Source: Microcaldota archaeon (GTDB lineage: Archaea; Micrarchaeota; Micrarchaeia; Anstonellales; Bilamarchaeaceae). Taken from it: a stretch of DNA of 14,827 nucleotides. Below, in pieces: positions 1 through 6,597 of the stretch. Where the stretch lies: NCBI GenBank assembly GCA_026992595.1, contig JALWZW010000053.1:1-14827 (forward strand), given 5' to 3'. The notes under the pieces were generated by a model, which made no database searches, had not been told where the DNA came from, and saw only the letters and a program-made list of their open reading frames with translations. A program made the position numbers and the translations under genes. How positions within the stretch are numbered: position 1 is the stretch's first letter; the number at the start of each line of letters is the position of its first letter.

Positions 1-785
1 CATCTATAGAGAACAACACCATCATTTATTCCTATGTAGGAATAGAGTTACATCAAAAGAACAGAGGGTCCTATCAAATAATTGGAAATAAAGTATTAAA
101 ATCATATAAAGCGTTTTCCTTTGTAAATTTAGGCAAGTTCTTAAACCCCGCTTTAATAAAAGACAACATTTTCTGTTATTCATATGCATTAGATATAGAC
201 AAACTCCTTCTTTTTGAAGAGCCGATCTTCAGCATATCTAAAAATAATACCTGCGATAAACAAGTTCCTGTAAATATATGCGAAAAGGCGTGTGATCAAC
301 CACAAGCCATTCCTTCGCTTTTCCCCGCAGTTCCCACAAACACCTCAAAAATATCCTGTAGTGCGTTTATTCAAGGATATTATAGCGATAATCCAATATT
401 AGAGGTCAGGTTTTATATAAATGGCAAATACAACAAATCCTACGATCAAACAATCACTAACTGTATTCCATACAATACATGTACTTCTAAACCCATAGGA
501 CCTTTCCCCATAGGAACAGAAATAGTATGCGCTGCAAGGACCATAGACCCTATTTTAGGGTCAAAAAGCAGATGGACGCATAGCCCTCCTTCTAAGGTAA
601 GTGCTGCGCCGAGCGCACAAAGAGATGAAAAAACGGTAGAAAACGCTATTGTGCAATCTTCTACCGTTTCTCAAAGAGAAGAGGGCGCTGAAGAAAAACC
701 TCTGCTTACCTGGATAATAGTTCTTATCAACCTAGTAGCAACCGCCTATTTATATTACTTAAGATACAAAGAGAAAAAACATTAA
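1..785 (+). CDS. Cys-rich surface protein with C-terminal membrane anchor (5' partial)
   Basis: The frame is open from the left edge (first whole codon at base 3) to TAA at 783-785 and gives 260 residues; the start lies outside the window. No family is recognised with certainty. Eight cysteines are visible (residues 58, 84, 93, 97, 119, 154, 160 and 176 of the fragment), enough for four disulfides, which suggests an extracytoplasmic protein. Residues about 116-195 look like a beta-sandwich/Ig-like repeat: an initial SCSAF, a central EVRFYINGK strand and a final GTEIVCAARTID. A Ser/Gln/Glu-rich linker follows, then one hydrophobic segment (about 234-253) ending in RYKEKKH, so the bulk should be outside and the basic tail inside the cell. 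A cell-surface or adhesion role is inference. It converges with the DUF4870-like gene. Confidence 0.7.
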   Translation, partial: SIENNTIIYSYVGIELHQKNRGSYQIIGNKVLKSYKAFSFVNLGKFLNPALIKDNIFCYSYALDIDKLLLFEEPIFSISKNNTCDKQVPVNICEKACDQPQAIPSLFPAVPTNTSKISCSAFIQGYYSDNPILEVRFYINGKYNKSYDQTITNCIPYNTCTSKPIGPFPIGTEIVCAARTIDPILGSKSRWTHSPPSKVSAAPSAQRDEKTVENAIVQSSTVSQREEGAEEKPLLTWIIVLINLVATAYLYYLRYKEKKH

Positions 786-880
786 GCATCCCACCAAAAG
801 AATTCACAGCGTCCGATTCATCAACTAAAGAAAATAAAGAAAAGATAAAAAGGGTAAAAAAAGACATCAAAAATTATCTG

Positions 881-1222
881 TTATCCCTTCTCAACAAAAT
901 CTCTTGCTGGCTTTCCTATCACTGGAAGCTCAAAGTCCTCGCCTTTGAAGGCCTTCCATGCCCAGTAAAGGAATGCTACCCAAGGCACAAGAGAGACCAG
1001 TCCGCAGAGAGCACCTAAACCAAAGGTCACAAAAGCAAGTATGCTGGTTATAACACCCCACACTATAGAGAAGATAACCCAAGCAACACCTGCCAACAAG
1101 CTCTGGACTGCATGGAATTTAGTCCACTTGTCCTTACCTAGCACATAAGCCAACACACTTCCTAAAACAGGTACAACATAAGCAACAGCTGCAAACAACC
1201 TTTCATCACTTTTTCCTGCCAT
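881..1222 (-). CDS. DUF4870/Tic20-like small membrane protein
   Basis: A 113-residue membrane protein. After a short polar start there is one hydrophobic segment (about 9-29), then a hydrophilic KDKWTKFHAVQSLL stretch, then a long hydrophobic region (about 43-92) that can hold two helices, and a polar tail with AWKAFKGEDFELPVIGK. The KFHAVQSLL box before the second helix and the 'AWKAxxGexfelPviG' tail are typical of DUF4870 (Tic20-like) proteins of Bacteria and Archaea, whose function is unknown. The gene lies 32 bases downstream of the PolD DP2 stop on the same strand, but has its own TATA-like element overlapping the last DP2 codons, so it may be transcribed separately. The ATG at 1222 lies about 25 bases from that element, as in a leaderless mRNA. 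Confidence 0.75.
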   Translation of the reverse strand: MAGKSDERLFAAVAYVVPVLGSVLAYVLGKDKWTKFHAVQSLLAGVAWVIFSIVWGVITSILAFVTFGLGALCGLVSLVPWVAFLYWAWKAFKGEDFELPVIGKPARDFVEKG

Positions 1223-1242
1223 GAAAGAGATAACAGTAAGAA

Positions 1243-1253
1243 GATTTAAAAAT
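1243..1253 (-). promoter_or_regulatory. TATA-like element for the DUF4870 gene
   Basis: On the minus strand ATTTTTAAATC is centred about 25 bases upstream of the ATG at 1222, the spacing expected when transcription starts at or next to the start codon. It lies across the end of the DP2 gene and the short spacer after it. Confidence 0.4.
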
Positions 1254-1254
1254 A

Positions 1255-4200
1255 TTACATAAATTCGCTTAAGTCCATTTGACGCACCTTCTCATCTTCA
1301 AACACATTAGATATCTCTTTTTCCACTAAATCAATACGCTGTTTCATGTAAAGGGGAAGATTATATTTAGAGATAATCTTTTGAGTGATATCTAAATACT
1401 TCCTTATGCCGCCTTCGTTAATAGTAAGAATGATATTTCCGCCATCCTTTTCACACCTGCCGATCAAAGGCACACGGCGGTAAATCCTATTACAAGAGAC
1501 ACAACGGAAGGTTTGGCGAGAGAAGGAGCGCAAGTTGCCATAAATATCAGGAATGAAATGGCTCAAAATAAGGCGCTCGGCCGCATCCACAATATCAACA
1601 GCACAAATCCGCTCCTGCAAATTAAATTGCGCCTCAATTTTTTGAGGGATAGATTGCAAGGTAACATAAGAAGTTCTTATATTTCCGCCATCCAATGTTC
1701 CCTTTTTATGAGTAAGTTTAAAGGGAATTTCCCTACCTAAAAAATCCGCCACTGTTGGCAGTTTTACATCGCCCGGCATTGCATTATTTTCTGCGGCTTT
1801 ATAAAAGGCAAGAGGGTAGCGCTCCACAACCTCAATGCAGTGCGCCTCATCATCAACCTCTTTGGGGTCAAGTTCAGTGGTCAATACCAAAGGTGAATCC
1901 ATAGTTCCCCCTCGCTTATCGCTTAGATAAGAGCGAGAAAAGTTGAGGAGACAGTCCAACAAAAGCATGAGGGAATCCTCATCCGCATCACAATTCCTTC
2001 TTTTCGCAGCGTGGAAAAATGGGTGCGCATAACCCACATTGGCCTTTGTAAATCCAATAATACGGCAAAGGACACCGGCGCTTGTGTGAGGGGAAAGGCC
2101 TACTGCAAGGTGCCCTATCAAATCCTCTTTTCTTTTAACTTTATAAAACGGCTCTGCGCCGTAAACCTTTACCAACAACTCATCAATAAAATTAGCCACC
2201 TTTACAAAATATTCTGCAGCCCGTTCAGAGAGTATAACATCTTGAGGTTTCAATTCTACCAACTGTTCATCTGAAACAACCTCCCTTCCCTCATAATCTT
2301 TAGTATAACCCAAGCCCCTGGCCTTTTCTAAAGAAAGCCCTATCTCTCTCGGCTTAAAGTGGGTTAAAGGAACATCTGTAGCATCAAAGCGCGCTGTGCC
2401 ATCTCTAAACACAAAAACCCCATATTTAGCCCTTAAGAAGCCTTTTTCCAATCGTTCAGGAACGCGATTAGGGTTAAAAAGCCCCTCCACTCCTTTCACT
2501 TCCCCACCCTCCCCCAACTCCATTTTAAGCTTTTCATAAAGCTCTCTCAAAGCAACAGTTCTCTTTTCATAGCCGTCTAATCTGCCTATTTTTCCGCATA
2601 TACACAATTTGTAAAAATTGACGCGCCCGCATTCGCAAACAAACTTAGCCAACTCCACGGTGGCATAACTATTATCTTTACAAAACCGCGTAATGCTTCT
2701 TGTCTTAAAAGAGCCGGTGGGAAAGAGAACATTGGGGCTACCGTCCATCTGCCTTTCCTTTGCCTTTTCAGGCCGGCCCATGCGCGCGCCTATATAAGTG
2801 GGCGCTTTTTTTCTAATATCCCATCCTGATAGCGAGCGCACCGCCTCTAAGCCGTCTTTAAATTGCGAAGGTTCAAAGTCTTTTCCTTTGCCAACAGATA
2901 ACCACAAGACCTTAAACAAAAGGGGATCCAAAACCACCTTGCCGCCTTCAACCTTGTGCTCCACCAACAACTCTTCCAAAATGCGCTTTTCTTCTGAAAG
3001 CGGCAGGAAAACCTCGCCGCCTCCATCTTCAGCCCTTTTAAGCCATAAAGAAAGCTTCTTAACATCTTCCGCAGAGATCTCATTCCAATGGAAGGTAAGA
3101 GAGGGGTGAAGAGGTTTTCCTTCCTGCGCCCATGCAATATAGCGCTCACCGTCCCCTTCGCTTCGCTCCCCTGTCTCTACCTCCCACCACTCTTCGCAAT
3201 AGCCGCCAGGCACCAAAGGATGGTTGGACTTAAGAAAATCACCATAATTGCACAAAATATCGCCTAAAAAAAGAATTTTTTTAACGCGTGGTTTTAATGC
3301 GATTGCCTCCTCCTCGCTTCTAACCTTAACCACAGACCCATCATCTAAAAGCACCACTGGCGGCTCCAGATCTTCATAGGGCACCACCACACAGCCCTTA
3401 CCAGGCCTCTCAATTTTCATCTGCGTACCCACTGCCAAAAAATTATCCAAGAGAACCATGGTTGCAGGATGTATGTTCTTTGCCATCAAACCATTAGTCC
3501 TGCTTTTTCCATATCTCAACCTAAAGCCCCCTTTCGCTGAAGGATAAGAGAAAACAGGCCTGCCTGCCACCAACCCCTCTAAATAAGTAGAATCAGGAAC
3601 TATTTCCACTTTGTCCGCTTTTTTCTTTACCTTAATGATTTTTTCAAGCCATACTTCCCAGCCCAGCCCCAATTTTTTAGAATATTTAATCACTTTTGCG
3701 GACTTTAGCGCAATTCCGTCGCAAATCACTAAAGCTACACCGCTTCTTACGCGATTGGTTTCAAATCCTTCCACATTGCGATATGCGGAAACCTCCACTT
3801 CTTCGGTGGGTTCGCCGTCAATGCAGATAGGAATGTTGGAAAGAATGATGCGCAAATGCTCTTCCGGGGGCAGGTATTGGAGGTGTGCGCAGCGAGCTTC
3901 ATAAAGATTGATTTCCTCTAAATATCTCAAAATATGCTCTTTTGTTGCTTTATATTCTCCTATACCCAACTCCCGACGCGCAATATCAGTCAAAACAGCG
4001 CTTAAGGCGGCCGCAGTACCTCCTGCGCTTCTTATAGGACCTGCGTAATAGATGGCTGCATATTCGCGCAACCCTAACTTTTTTATTTTAACCTTAGCGA
4101 TTCCTTCAGTAGGCGCTACCAACACCCCTTCTGTAAGAATTCCCAACCCTGTGCGCACCGCCTGCTCCAACAACTCTTCCCTGCTGCCTTTCACCACTTC

Positions 4201-4443
4201 GCCGCGCGCTATTTTTTTAGTTATCTCAAACGCCACCTCTTCCCTACTCATCCCAGAGCGTTCCAGCGCCCTTATAACTTCTGCAATTCCTTCTGGCCCC
4301 ACAATACCTTCAACGCGGGAAGCAACATCTTTAGCGATTTTTACCTCCACCTCTAAAGAAGGGTCTAATCCTTTAGCCCTCAATTTCTGCGCTAAAGAAT
4401 AAGCGCTCTCTAATTTAGATTTTAATTCATTAAAATAGTCCAT
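1255..4443 (-). CDS. polC: DNA polymerase D (PolII) large catalytic subunit DP2
   Basis: Replicative family-D DNA polymerase large subunit, which pairs with DP1 (exonuclease subunit, not in this window). The protein is about 1062 residues, slightly short for DP2 but complete. The catalytic signature NCDADED lies at residues 817-823, preceded by AHPFFHAAKRR; it corresponds to the NCDGDED box whose aspartates bind the catalytic metals in Pyrococcus DP2. A zinc-binding region is visible around 588-617 (CECG and CICG pairs), and a second near the C-terminus (CVSCNRIYRR, then RCEKDGG). No intein interrupts the catalytic box, although DP2 genes often carry one. A GTG at 4446 directly precedes the ATG at 4443; I prefer the ATG. 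An AT-rich element 25-35 bases upstream, shared with tRNA-Met, is the likely promoter. PolD is absent from Thermoprotei, which constrains the lineage. Confidence 0.97.
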   Translation of the reverse strand: MDYFNELKSKLESAYSLAQKLRAKGLDPSLEVEVKIAKDVASRVEGIVGPEGIAEVIRALERSGMSREEVAFEITKKIARGEVVKGSREELLEQAVRTGLGILTEGVLVAPTEGIAKVKIKKLGLREYAAIYYAGPIRSAGGTAAALSAVLTDIARRELGIGEYKATKEHILRYLEEINLYEARCAHLQYLPPEEHLRIILSNIPICIDGEPTEEVEVSAYRNVEGFETNRVRSGVALVICDGIALKSAKVIKYSKKLGLGWEVWLEKIIKVKKKADKVEIVPDSTYLEGLVAGRPVFSYPSAKGGFRLRYGKSRTNGLMAKNIHPATMVLLDNFLAVGTQMKIERPGKGCVVVPYEDLEPPVVLLDDGSVVKVRSEEEAIALKPRVKKILFLGDILCNYGDFLKSNHPLVPGGYCEEWWEVETGERSEGDGERYIAWAQEGKPLHPSLTFHWNEISAEDVKKLSLWLKRAEDGGGEVFLPLSEEKRILEELLVEHKVEGGKVVLDPLLFKVLWLSVGKGKDFEPSQFKDGLEAVRSLSGWDIRKKAPTYIGARMGRPEKAKERQMDGSPNVLFPTGSFKTRSITRFCKDNSYATVELAKFVCECGRVNFYKLCICGKIGRLDGYEKRTVALRELYEKLKMELGEGGEVKGVEGLFNPNRVPERLEKGFLRAKYGVFVFRDGTARFDATDVPLTHFKPREIGLSLEKARGLGYTKDYEGREVVSDEQLVELKPQDVILSERAAEYFVKVANFIDELLVKVYGAEPFYKVKRKEDLIGHLAVGLSPHTSAGVLCRIIGFTKANVGYAHPFFHAAKRRNCDADEDSLMLLLDCLLNFSRSYLSDKRGGTMDSPLVLTTELDPKEVDDEAHCIEVVERYPLAFYKAAENNAMPGDVKLPTVADFLGREIPFKLTHKKGTLDGGNIRTSYVTLQSIPQKIEAQFNLQERICAVDIVDAAERLILSHFIPDIYGNLRSFSRQTFRCVSCNRIYRRVPLIGRCEKDGGNIILTINEGGIRKYLDITQKIISKYNLPLYMKQRIDLVEKEISNVFEDEKVRQMDLSEFM

Positions 4444-4466
4444 CACAAAAAATAAGCATTAAAAAG

Positions 4467-4480
4467 ATTAAATAATATTA
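4467..4480. promoter_or_regulatory. Shared AT-rich core promoter between DP2 and tRNA-Met
   Basis: ATTAAATAATATTA lies about 30 bases from the DP2 start on one side and about 31 bases from the tRNA-Met 5' end on the other. Read on either strand it resembles an archaeal TATA box at workable spacing, and no other such element is obvious in this 62-base gap. Bidirectional use is inference. Confidence 0.45.
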
Positions 4481-4505
4481 CATATCAAAAAGCGCGCTTG
4501 GAAGT

Positions 4506-4621
4506 GCCGAGGTAGCTCAGCTGGTTAGAGTGCTCGACTCATAGGTTAAGCCAGATGAGTTAGGAGGTCTTCCGATGACTGGGGAATCGAGAGGTCGGGG
4601 ATTCGAGTTCCCCCCTCGGCA
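4506..4621 (+). tRNA. tRNA-Met(CAU), elongator type, with intron
   Basis: The cloverleaf folds completely once the intron is removed. The acceptor is GCCGAGG/CCTCGGC, the D arm is GCTC/GAGT, and the anticodon stem is CTCGA/TCGAG with loop CTCATAA and anticodon CAU. The T arm is GGGGA-TTCGAGT-TCCCC and the discriminator is A at 4621. CCA is not encoded. It lacks the three G-C pairs of the initiator anticodon stem, so it is an elongator-type CAU tRNA. tRNA-Ile2 (CAU modified to agmatidine) cannot be fully excluded from sequence, but an intron at 37/38 is common in archaeal elongator tRNA-Met. The gene heads a same-strand cluster with two small protein genes and tRNA-Ala. Confidence 0.93.
4544..4585 (+). 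other. tRNA intron with bulge-helix-bulge splice motif
   Basis: A 42-base intron sits between A37 and A38 of the anticodon loop. The splice motif can be drawn exactly: exon CTCA (4538-4541) pairs with intron TGGG (4580-4583) as the 4-bp central helix. Three-base bulges TA|G and GA|A carry the cuts. The anticodon stem is the outer helix, and GTTA (4545-4548) with TGAC (4576-4579) is the inner helix. This is the canonical substrate of the archaeal splicing endonuclease. The interior can form a small GGAG/TTCC hairpin. Confidence 0.88.
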
Positions 4622-4649
4622 CACAAAAGTTGCGCACAAAGGTGCTTGT

Positions 4650-4775
4650 ATGGAAGAAGAGATGTCTGAAGCGGAGAAAATAAGAAAAGGGATCTGCCCT
4701 TCCTGCGGCGGCAAACTAATCTTTCAAGAAGGATGTAAGATGTGTAGGGAGTGTGGATGGGGGGCTTGCGAATGA
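4650..4775 (+). CDS. Small Cys-rich zinc-ribbon protein, like a detached ribonucleotide reductase tail
   Basis: A 41-residue protein. The ATG at 4650 is chosen because GGTG (4641-4644) lies five bases upstream as a Shine-Dalgarno, and the longer in-frame form would start inside the tRNA. After an acidic/basic N-terminus it is almost entirely a zinc-binding module: CPSCGG (C16, C19), then GCKMCRECGWGAC (C29, C32, C35, C40). The order CPxCGG-hydrophobic-EGC-x2-C-x2-CGW-xxC closely resembles the C-terminal zinc-ribbon/redox tail of adenosylcobalamin-dependent (class II) ribonucleotide reductases. Here it stands alone; no reductase is in the window. Its TGA overlaps the ATG of the AhpD-like gene (ATGA), so the two are translationally coupled. 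Function unknown; a thiol-redox or metal-binding role is inference. Confidence 0.72.
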   Translation: MEEEMSEAEKIRKGICPSCGGKLIFQEGCKMCRECGWGACE

Positions 4776-5053
4776 GCATAAAGGAATTAAAACCTGAACT
4801 CACAAAAAAATATTTAGAATTCAGCAAAGAGTTGGACAGGAGCGGGGCTTTAAGTCAAAAGGAAAAAGAGTTGATTGCGGTGGCTGTGGCTCACGCCATA
4901 AGATGCAAATATTGCATAGAGGACCATACCAAAAAGGCACGGGCAGTAGGAGCGAGCGATGAAGAGATAGCAGAGGCGATTTTTGTAGCAGCGCGCGTAA
5001 GCGCTGGCTCTGTGCTCACTTACGCACAACACCATGCATTTAAGGGCCCATAG
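4772..5053 (+). CDS. AhpD-like / carboxymuconolactone decarboxylase family protein
   Basis: A 93-residue all-helical protein of the CMD/AhpD superfamily. The signature RCKYCIEDH gives C45, C48 and H52, the CxxC-x3-H active site used by AhpD-type proteins for thiol-disulfide chemistry and peroxide reduction; the following KKARAVGASDEEIAEA is typical of the family. The start is the ATG at 4772, overlapping the TGA of the zinc-ribbon gene with a G-rich stretch (4758-4764) upstream. A GTG at 4751 would add seven residues but lies inside the upstream gene. The last three codons and stop (GGC CCA TAG) are shared with the 5' end of tRNA-Ala, so tRNA processing would remove this mRNA's stop codon. 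Annotated CMD-family members range from decarboxylases to peroxidase partners; the CxxC favours redox. Confidence 0.88.
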   Translation: MSIKELKPELTKKYLEFSKELDRSGALSQKEKELIAVAVAHAIRCKYCIEDHTKKARAVGASDEEIAEAIFVAARVSAGSVLTYAQHHAFKGP

Positions 5054-5115
5054 CTCAACGGTAGAGCATCCGCCTTGCACGCGGAAGGCTGAGGGTTCAA
5101 ATCCCTCTGGGTCCA
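5044..5115 (+). tRNA. tRNA-Ala(UGC)
   Basis: A 72-base cloverleaf without intron: acceptor GGGCCCA/TGGGTCC, D arm GCTC/GAGC, anticodon arm TCCGC-CTTGCAC-GCGGA, T arm GAGGG-TTCAAAT-CCCTC, discriminator A. The G3-U70 wobble pair, the alanine identity element read by AlaRS, is present. CCA is not encoded. The first ten bases (5044-5053) are also the end of the AhpD-like coding sequence on the same strand. A run of five T begins seven bases after the tRNA. Confidence 0.96.
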
Positions 5116-5118
5116 TAT

Positions 5119-5270
5119 AACTTTTTCTACTGTTTTACTAAGGTTAAAAGTTACCAAAACTTCCTGAGGAGAGCTTACGGTTTAGGGGTTTTACTAAGGT
5201 TAAAAGTTGTCAAATCAAACTTTTTTCTACTGTTTTACTTAGGCCAAAAGTTTGATCAAAAGGCCTGAGG
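5119..5270 (+). repeat. Three diverged repeats with possible competing hairpins
   Basis: The element TTTTACTAAGGTTAAAAGTT occurs identically at 5133-5152 and 5189-5208, and as a diverged copy (TTTTACTTAGGCCAAAAGTT) at 5233-5252. The outer two copies share more: a preceding T-run with CTACTG, and a following CCTGAGG-GAG. The outer copies can fold: AACTTTT (5119-5125) with AAAAGTT (5146-5152), and TCAAACTTTT (5215-5224) with AAAAGTTTGA (5246-5255). In the last copy CTTAGGCC (5238-5245) can instead pair with GGCCTGAG (5262-5269); the two stems interleave, so they are alternative or a pseudoknot. No protein gene fits here. It could be a small RNA, an NRAMP control region or a decayed duplication. 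Confidence 0.6.
5122..5126 (+). terminator. T-run terminator after tRNA-Ala
   Basis: Archaeal RNA polymerase terminates at T-runs. Five T's follow tRNA-Ala by six bases, and a second T-run lies at 5221-5226. Assignment is by position and composition only. Confidence 0.35.
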
Positions 5271-5330
5271 GGAGAGAGAGCGGCTGGAGGAAAAAAAGCA
5301 AATGGGAGATAACCCAAATTTAACAGACAC

Positions 5331-5352
5331 AAAGTTTTATTTATAAAACTTT
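5331..5352 (+). promoter_or_regulatory. Palindrome over the NRAMP TATA box (candidate metal-responsive operator)
   Basis: Perfect 10-bp arms AAAGTTTTAT and ATAAAACTTT are separated by TT. The centre contains the only good TATA-like sequence (TTTATAAA, about 26 bases upstream of the NRAMP ATG), so a protein bound here would block TBP. Manganese/iron NRAMP genes are commonly repressed by DtxR/MntR-type dimers at such dyads. The identity of the regulator is inference. Confidence 0.55.
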
Positions 5353-5370
5353 TTTTGCAAATCAAAAATA

Positions 5371-6597
5371 ATGGATTTTCTAAAACTCCTCAAAGATAGG
5401 CATTTTTGGGCGTTTTTAGGAAGCGGGCTCATTGTGAGCGTTGCTTATATGGACCCGGGAAACTGGGGTACCTCTATTAGCGGAGGGGCTAATTTCAAAT
5501 ATGAATTATTGTGGGTAGTGTGGATGGCAAGCGGTATGGCAATGCTCTTCCAATACCTCTCTGGAAAAATGGGGCTGGCAGGGGTGTCGCTCGCAGAAGT
5601 TATTAAAAAGCGCTGGAAAAAAGAGCATGCATTTATTTATTGGATTTTAGCAGAAATAGCGGTGCTTGCAACAGACCTTGCAGAATTTTTAGGAATAGTG
5701 GTAGCGCTTAATCTTCTTTTCGGCATTCCCATGCTTTTAGGAACCATAATAGCAATTTTAGATGTGGTGCTCATACTTATATTAACGCAAAAATCGTTTA
5801 GAGCATTAGAATACGCTTTTGTGATATTTGTAGGGATAATAGGAATAAGTTATGTTTATGAACTAGCAATAACCCAACCGCAATGGGAGGAAATAGCCAT
5901 AAACTCCATAACACCCTCCCTGAGAGAAGAAACAATAGCGATAGCGGTAGGGATAATAGGCGCTACCGTGATGCCTCACGCGCTTTTTGTCCATTCTTGG
6001 TTGTTGAAAAGAAAGAAAAACCACACAAAAGCGCTTTTAAAATACCATTTAGTGGAGGATGTTGCATCATTGTTTTTAGCAGGATTGATAAACGCAGCAA
6101 TCCTTATTATGGCTGCCGCTGCCTTTTATGGAAAAGCAGAAGTGGCGAGCATAGAGGGCGCATATAAAACATTAACGCCTTTGTATGGAAGTGTTGCCTC
6201 TCTTGTATTTGGAATAGCGCTCCTTTCCGCTGGCATATCCTCATCCATCACAGGCATGTTGGCAGGTCAGAGCATTATGGAAGCGCTTACCGATTTCCAA
6301 CTACCGCTCTGGCTGAGGCGTATAATAACGCGCGTTATAAATGCCATCCCGCTTTTAATAGCAATAATAATAGGTTTAGAGCCATTAGATGTGCTGGTTT
6401 ACAGCCAAATATTGCTGAGCCTCCTTATCCCCCTCCCCCTCTTGCCCCTTATATACTACACCACCAAAAAAGAGATAATGGGAGAGTTGGTTAATAGAAA
6501 AATAACAACTGCGATAGCAACATTTTTCGCAATAATAATACTTATATTCAACACCTATCTTCTATATTCAGAATTCACAGCGCTCTTACAGCCTTAA
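5371..6597 (+). CDS. mntH: NRAMP-family Mn2+/Fe2+ transporter
   Basis: A 408-residue polytopic membrane protein with 11 predicted helices in the LeuT fold. TM1 carries the metal-binding DPGNW motif (D28, P29, G30, N31). TM6 carries GATVMPHALFVHS, with the A-x-x-M pair (A198, M201) that selects transition metals over calcium, and the conserved histidine H203. These residues match proton-coupled importers of Mn2+ and Fe2+. The length is normal for prokaryotic members. The start is ATG 5371, about 26 bases after a TATA box and without a Shine-Dalgarno, implying a leaderless transcript. A palindrome over the TATA box suggests metal-dependent repression. The 3' end overlaps the convergent ATPase gene by 12 bases. 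The symbol is by family; the exact metal is not shown by sequence. Confidence 0.95.
   Translation: MDFLKLLKDRHFWAFLGSGLIVSVAYMDPGNWGTSISGGANFKYELLWVVWMASGMAMLFQYLSGKMGLAGVSLAEVIKKRWKKEHAFIYWILAEIAVLATDLAEFLGIVVALNLLFGIPMLLGTIIAILDVVLILILTQKSFRALEYAFVIFVGIIGISYVYELAITQPQWEEIAINSITPSLREETIAIAVGIIGATVMPHALFVHSWLLKRKKNHTKALLKYHLVEDVASLFLAGLINAAILIMAAAAFYGKAEVASIEGAYKTLTPLYGSVASLVFGIALLSAGISSSITGMLAGQSIMEALTDFQLPLWLRRIITRVINAIPLLIAIIIGLEPLDVLVYSQILLSLLIPLPLLPLIYYTTKKEIMGELVNRKITTAIATFFAIIILIFNTYLLYSEFTALLQP

Noticed and set aside
4554..4580. Possible box C/D guide RNA inside the tRNA intron (ATGAGT and CGATGACT resemble C boxes).
   Set aside because: No clear CUGA D boxes are placed correctly, and the second match is needed for the splice-motif helices.
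4751..4771. Upstream GTG start for the AhpD-like gene.
   Set aside because: It adds seven residues untypical of the family; the ATG at 4772 gives the usual ATGA coupling.
4517..4827. Minus-strand open frames across tRNA-Met and the zinc-ribbon gene.
   Set aside because: They run through the tRNA and have translations such as 'CAEGGTRIPDL' that are common artefacts of antisense tRNA; no start signals support them.
5044..5115. tRNA-Ala as an integration attachment site.
   Set aside because: No direct repeat of the tRNA 3' end and no integrase were seen; the neighbouring genes look native.
4850..5116. Minus-strand open frame through tRNA-Ala ('DPEGFEPSAFRVQGGCSTVEL').
   Set aside because: This is the well-known spurious peptide produced by reading a tRNA gene backwards.
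5215..5269. Bacterial yybP-ykoY-type manganese riboswitch before NRAMP.
   Set aside because: The conserved loop sequences of that class are not seen, and the likely TATA box lies downstream of this region, so it would not be in the NRAMP mRNA.
5119..5270. A short CRISPR array or insertion-sequence remnant in the repeat region.
   Set aside because: Repeats diverge, spacing is irregular (56 and 44 bases), there are no unique equal-length spacers, no cas genes, and no transposase or target duplication.
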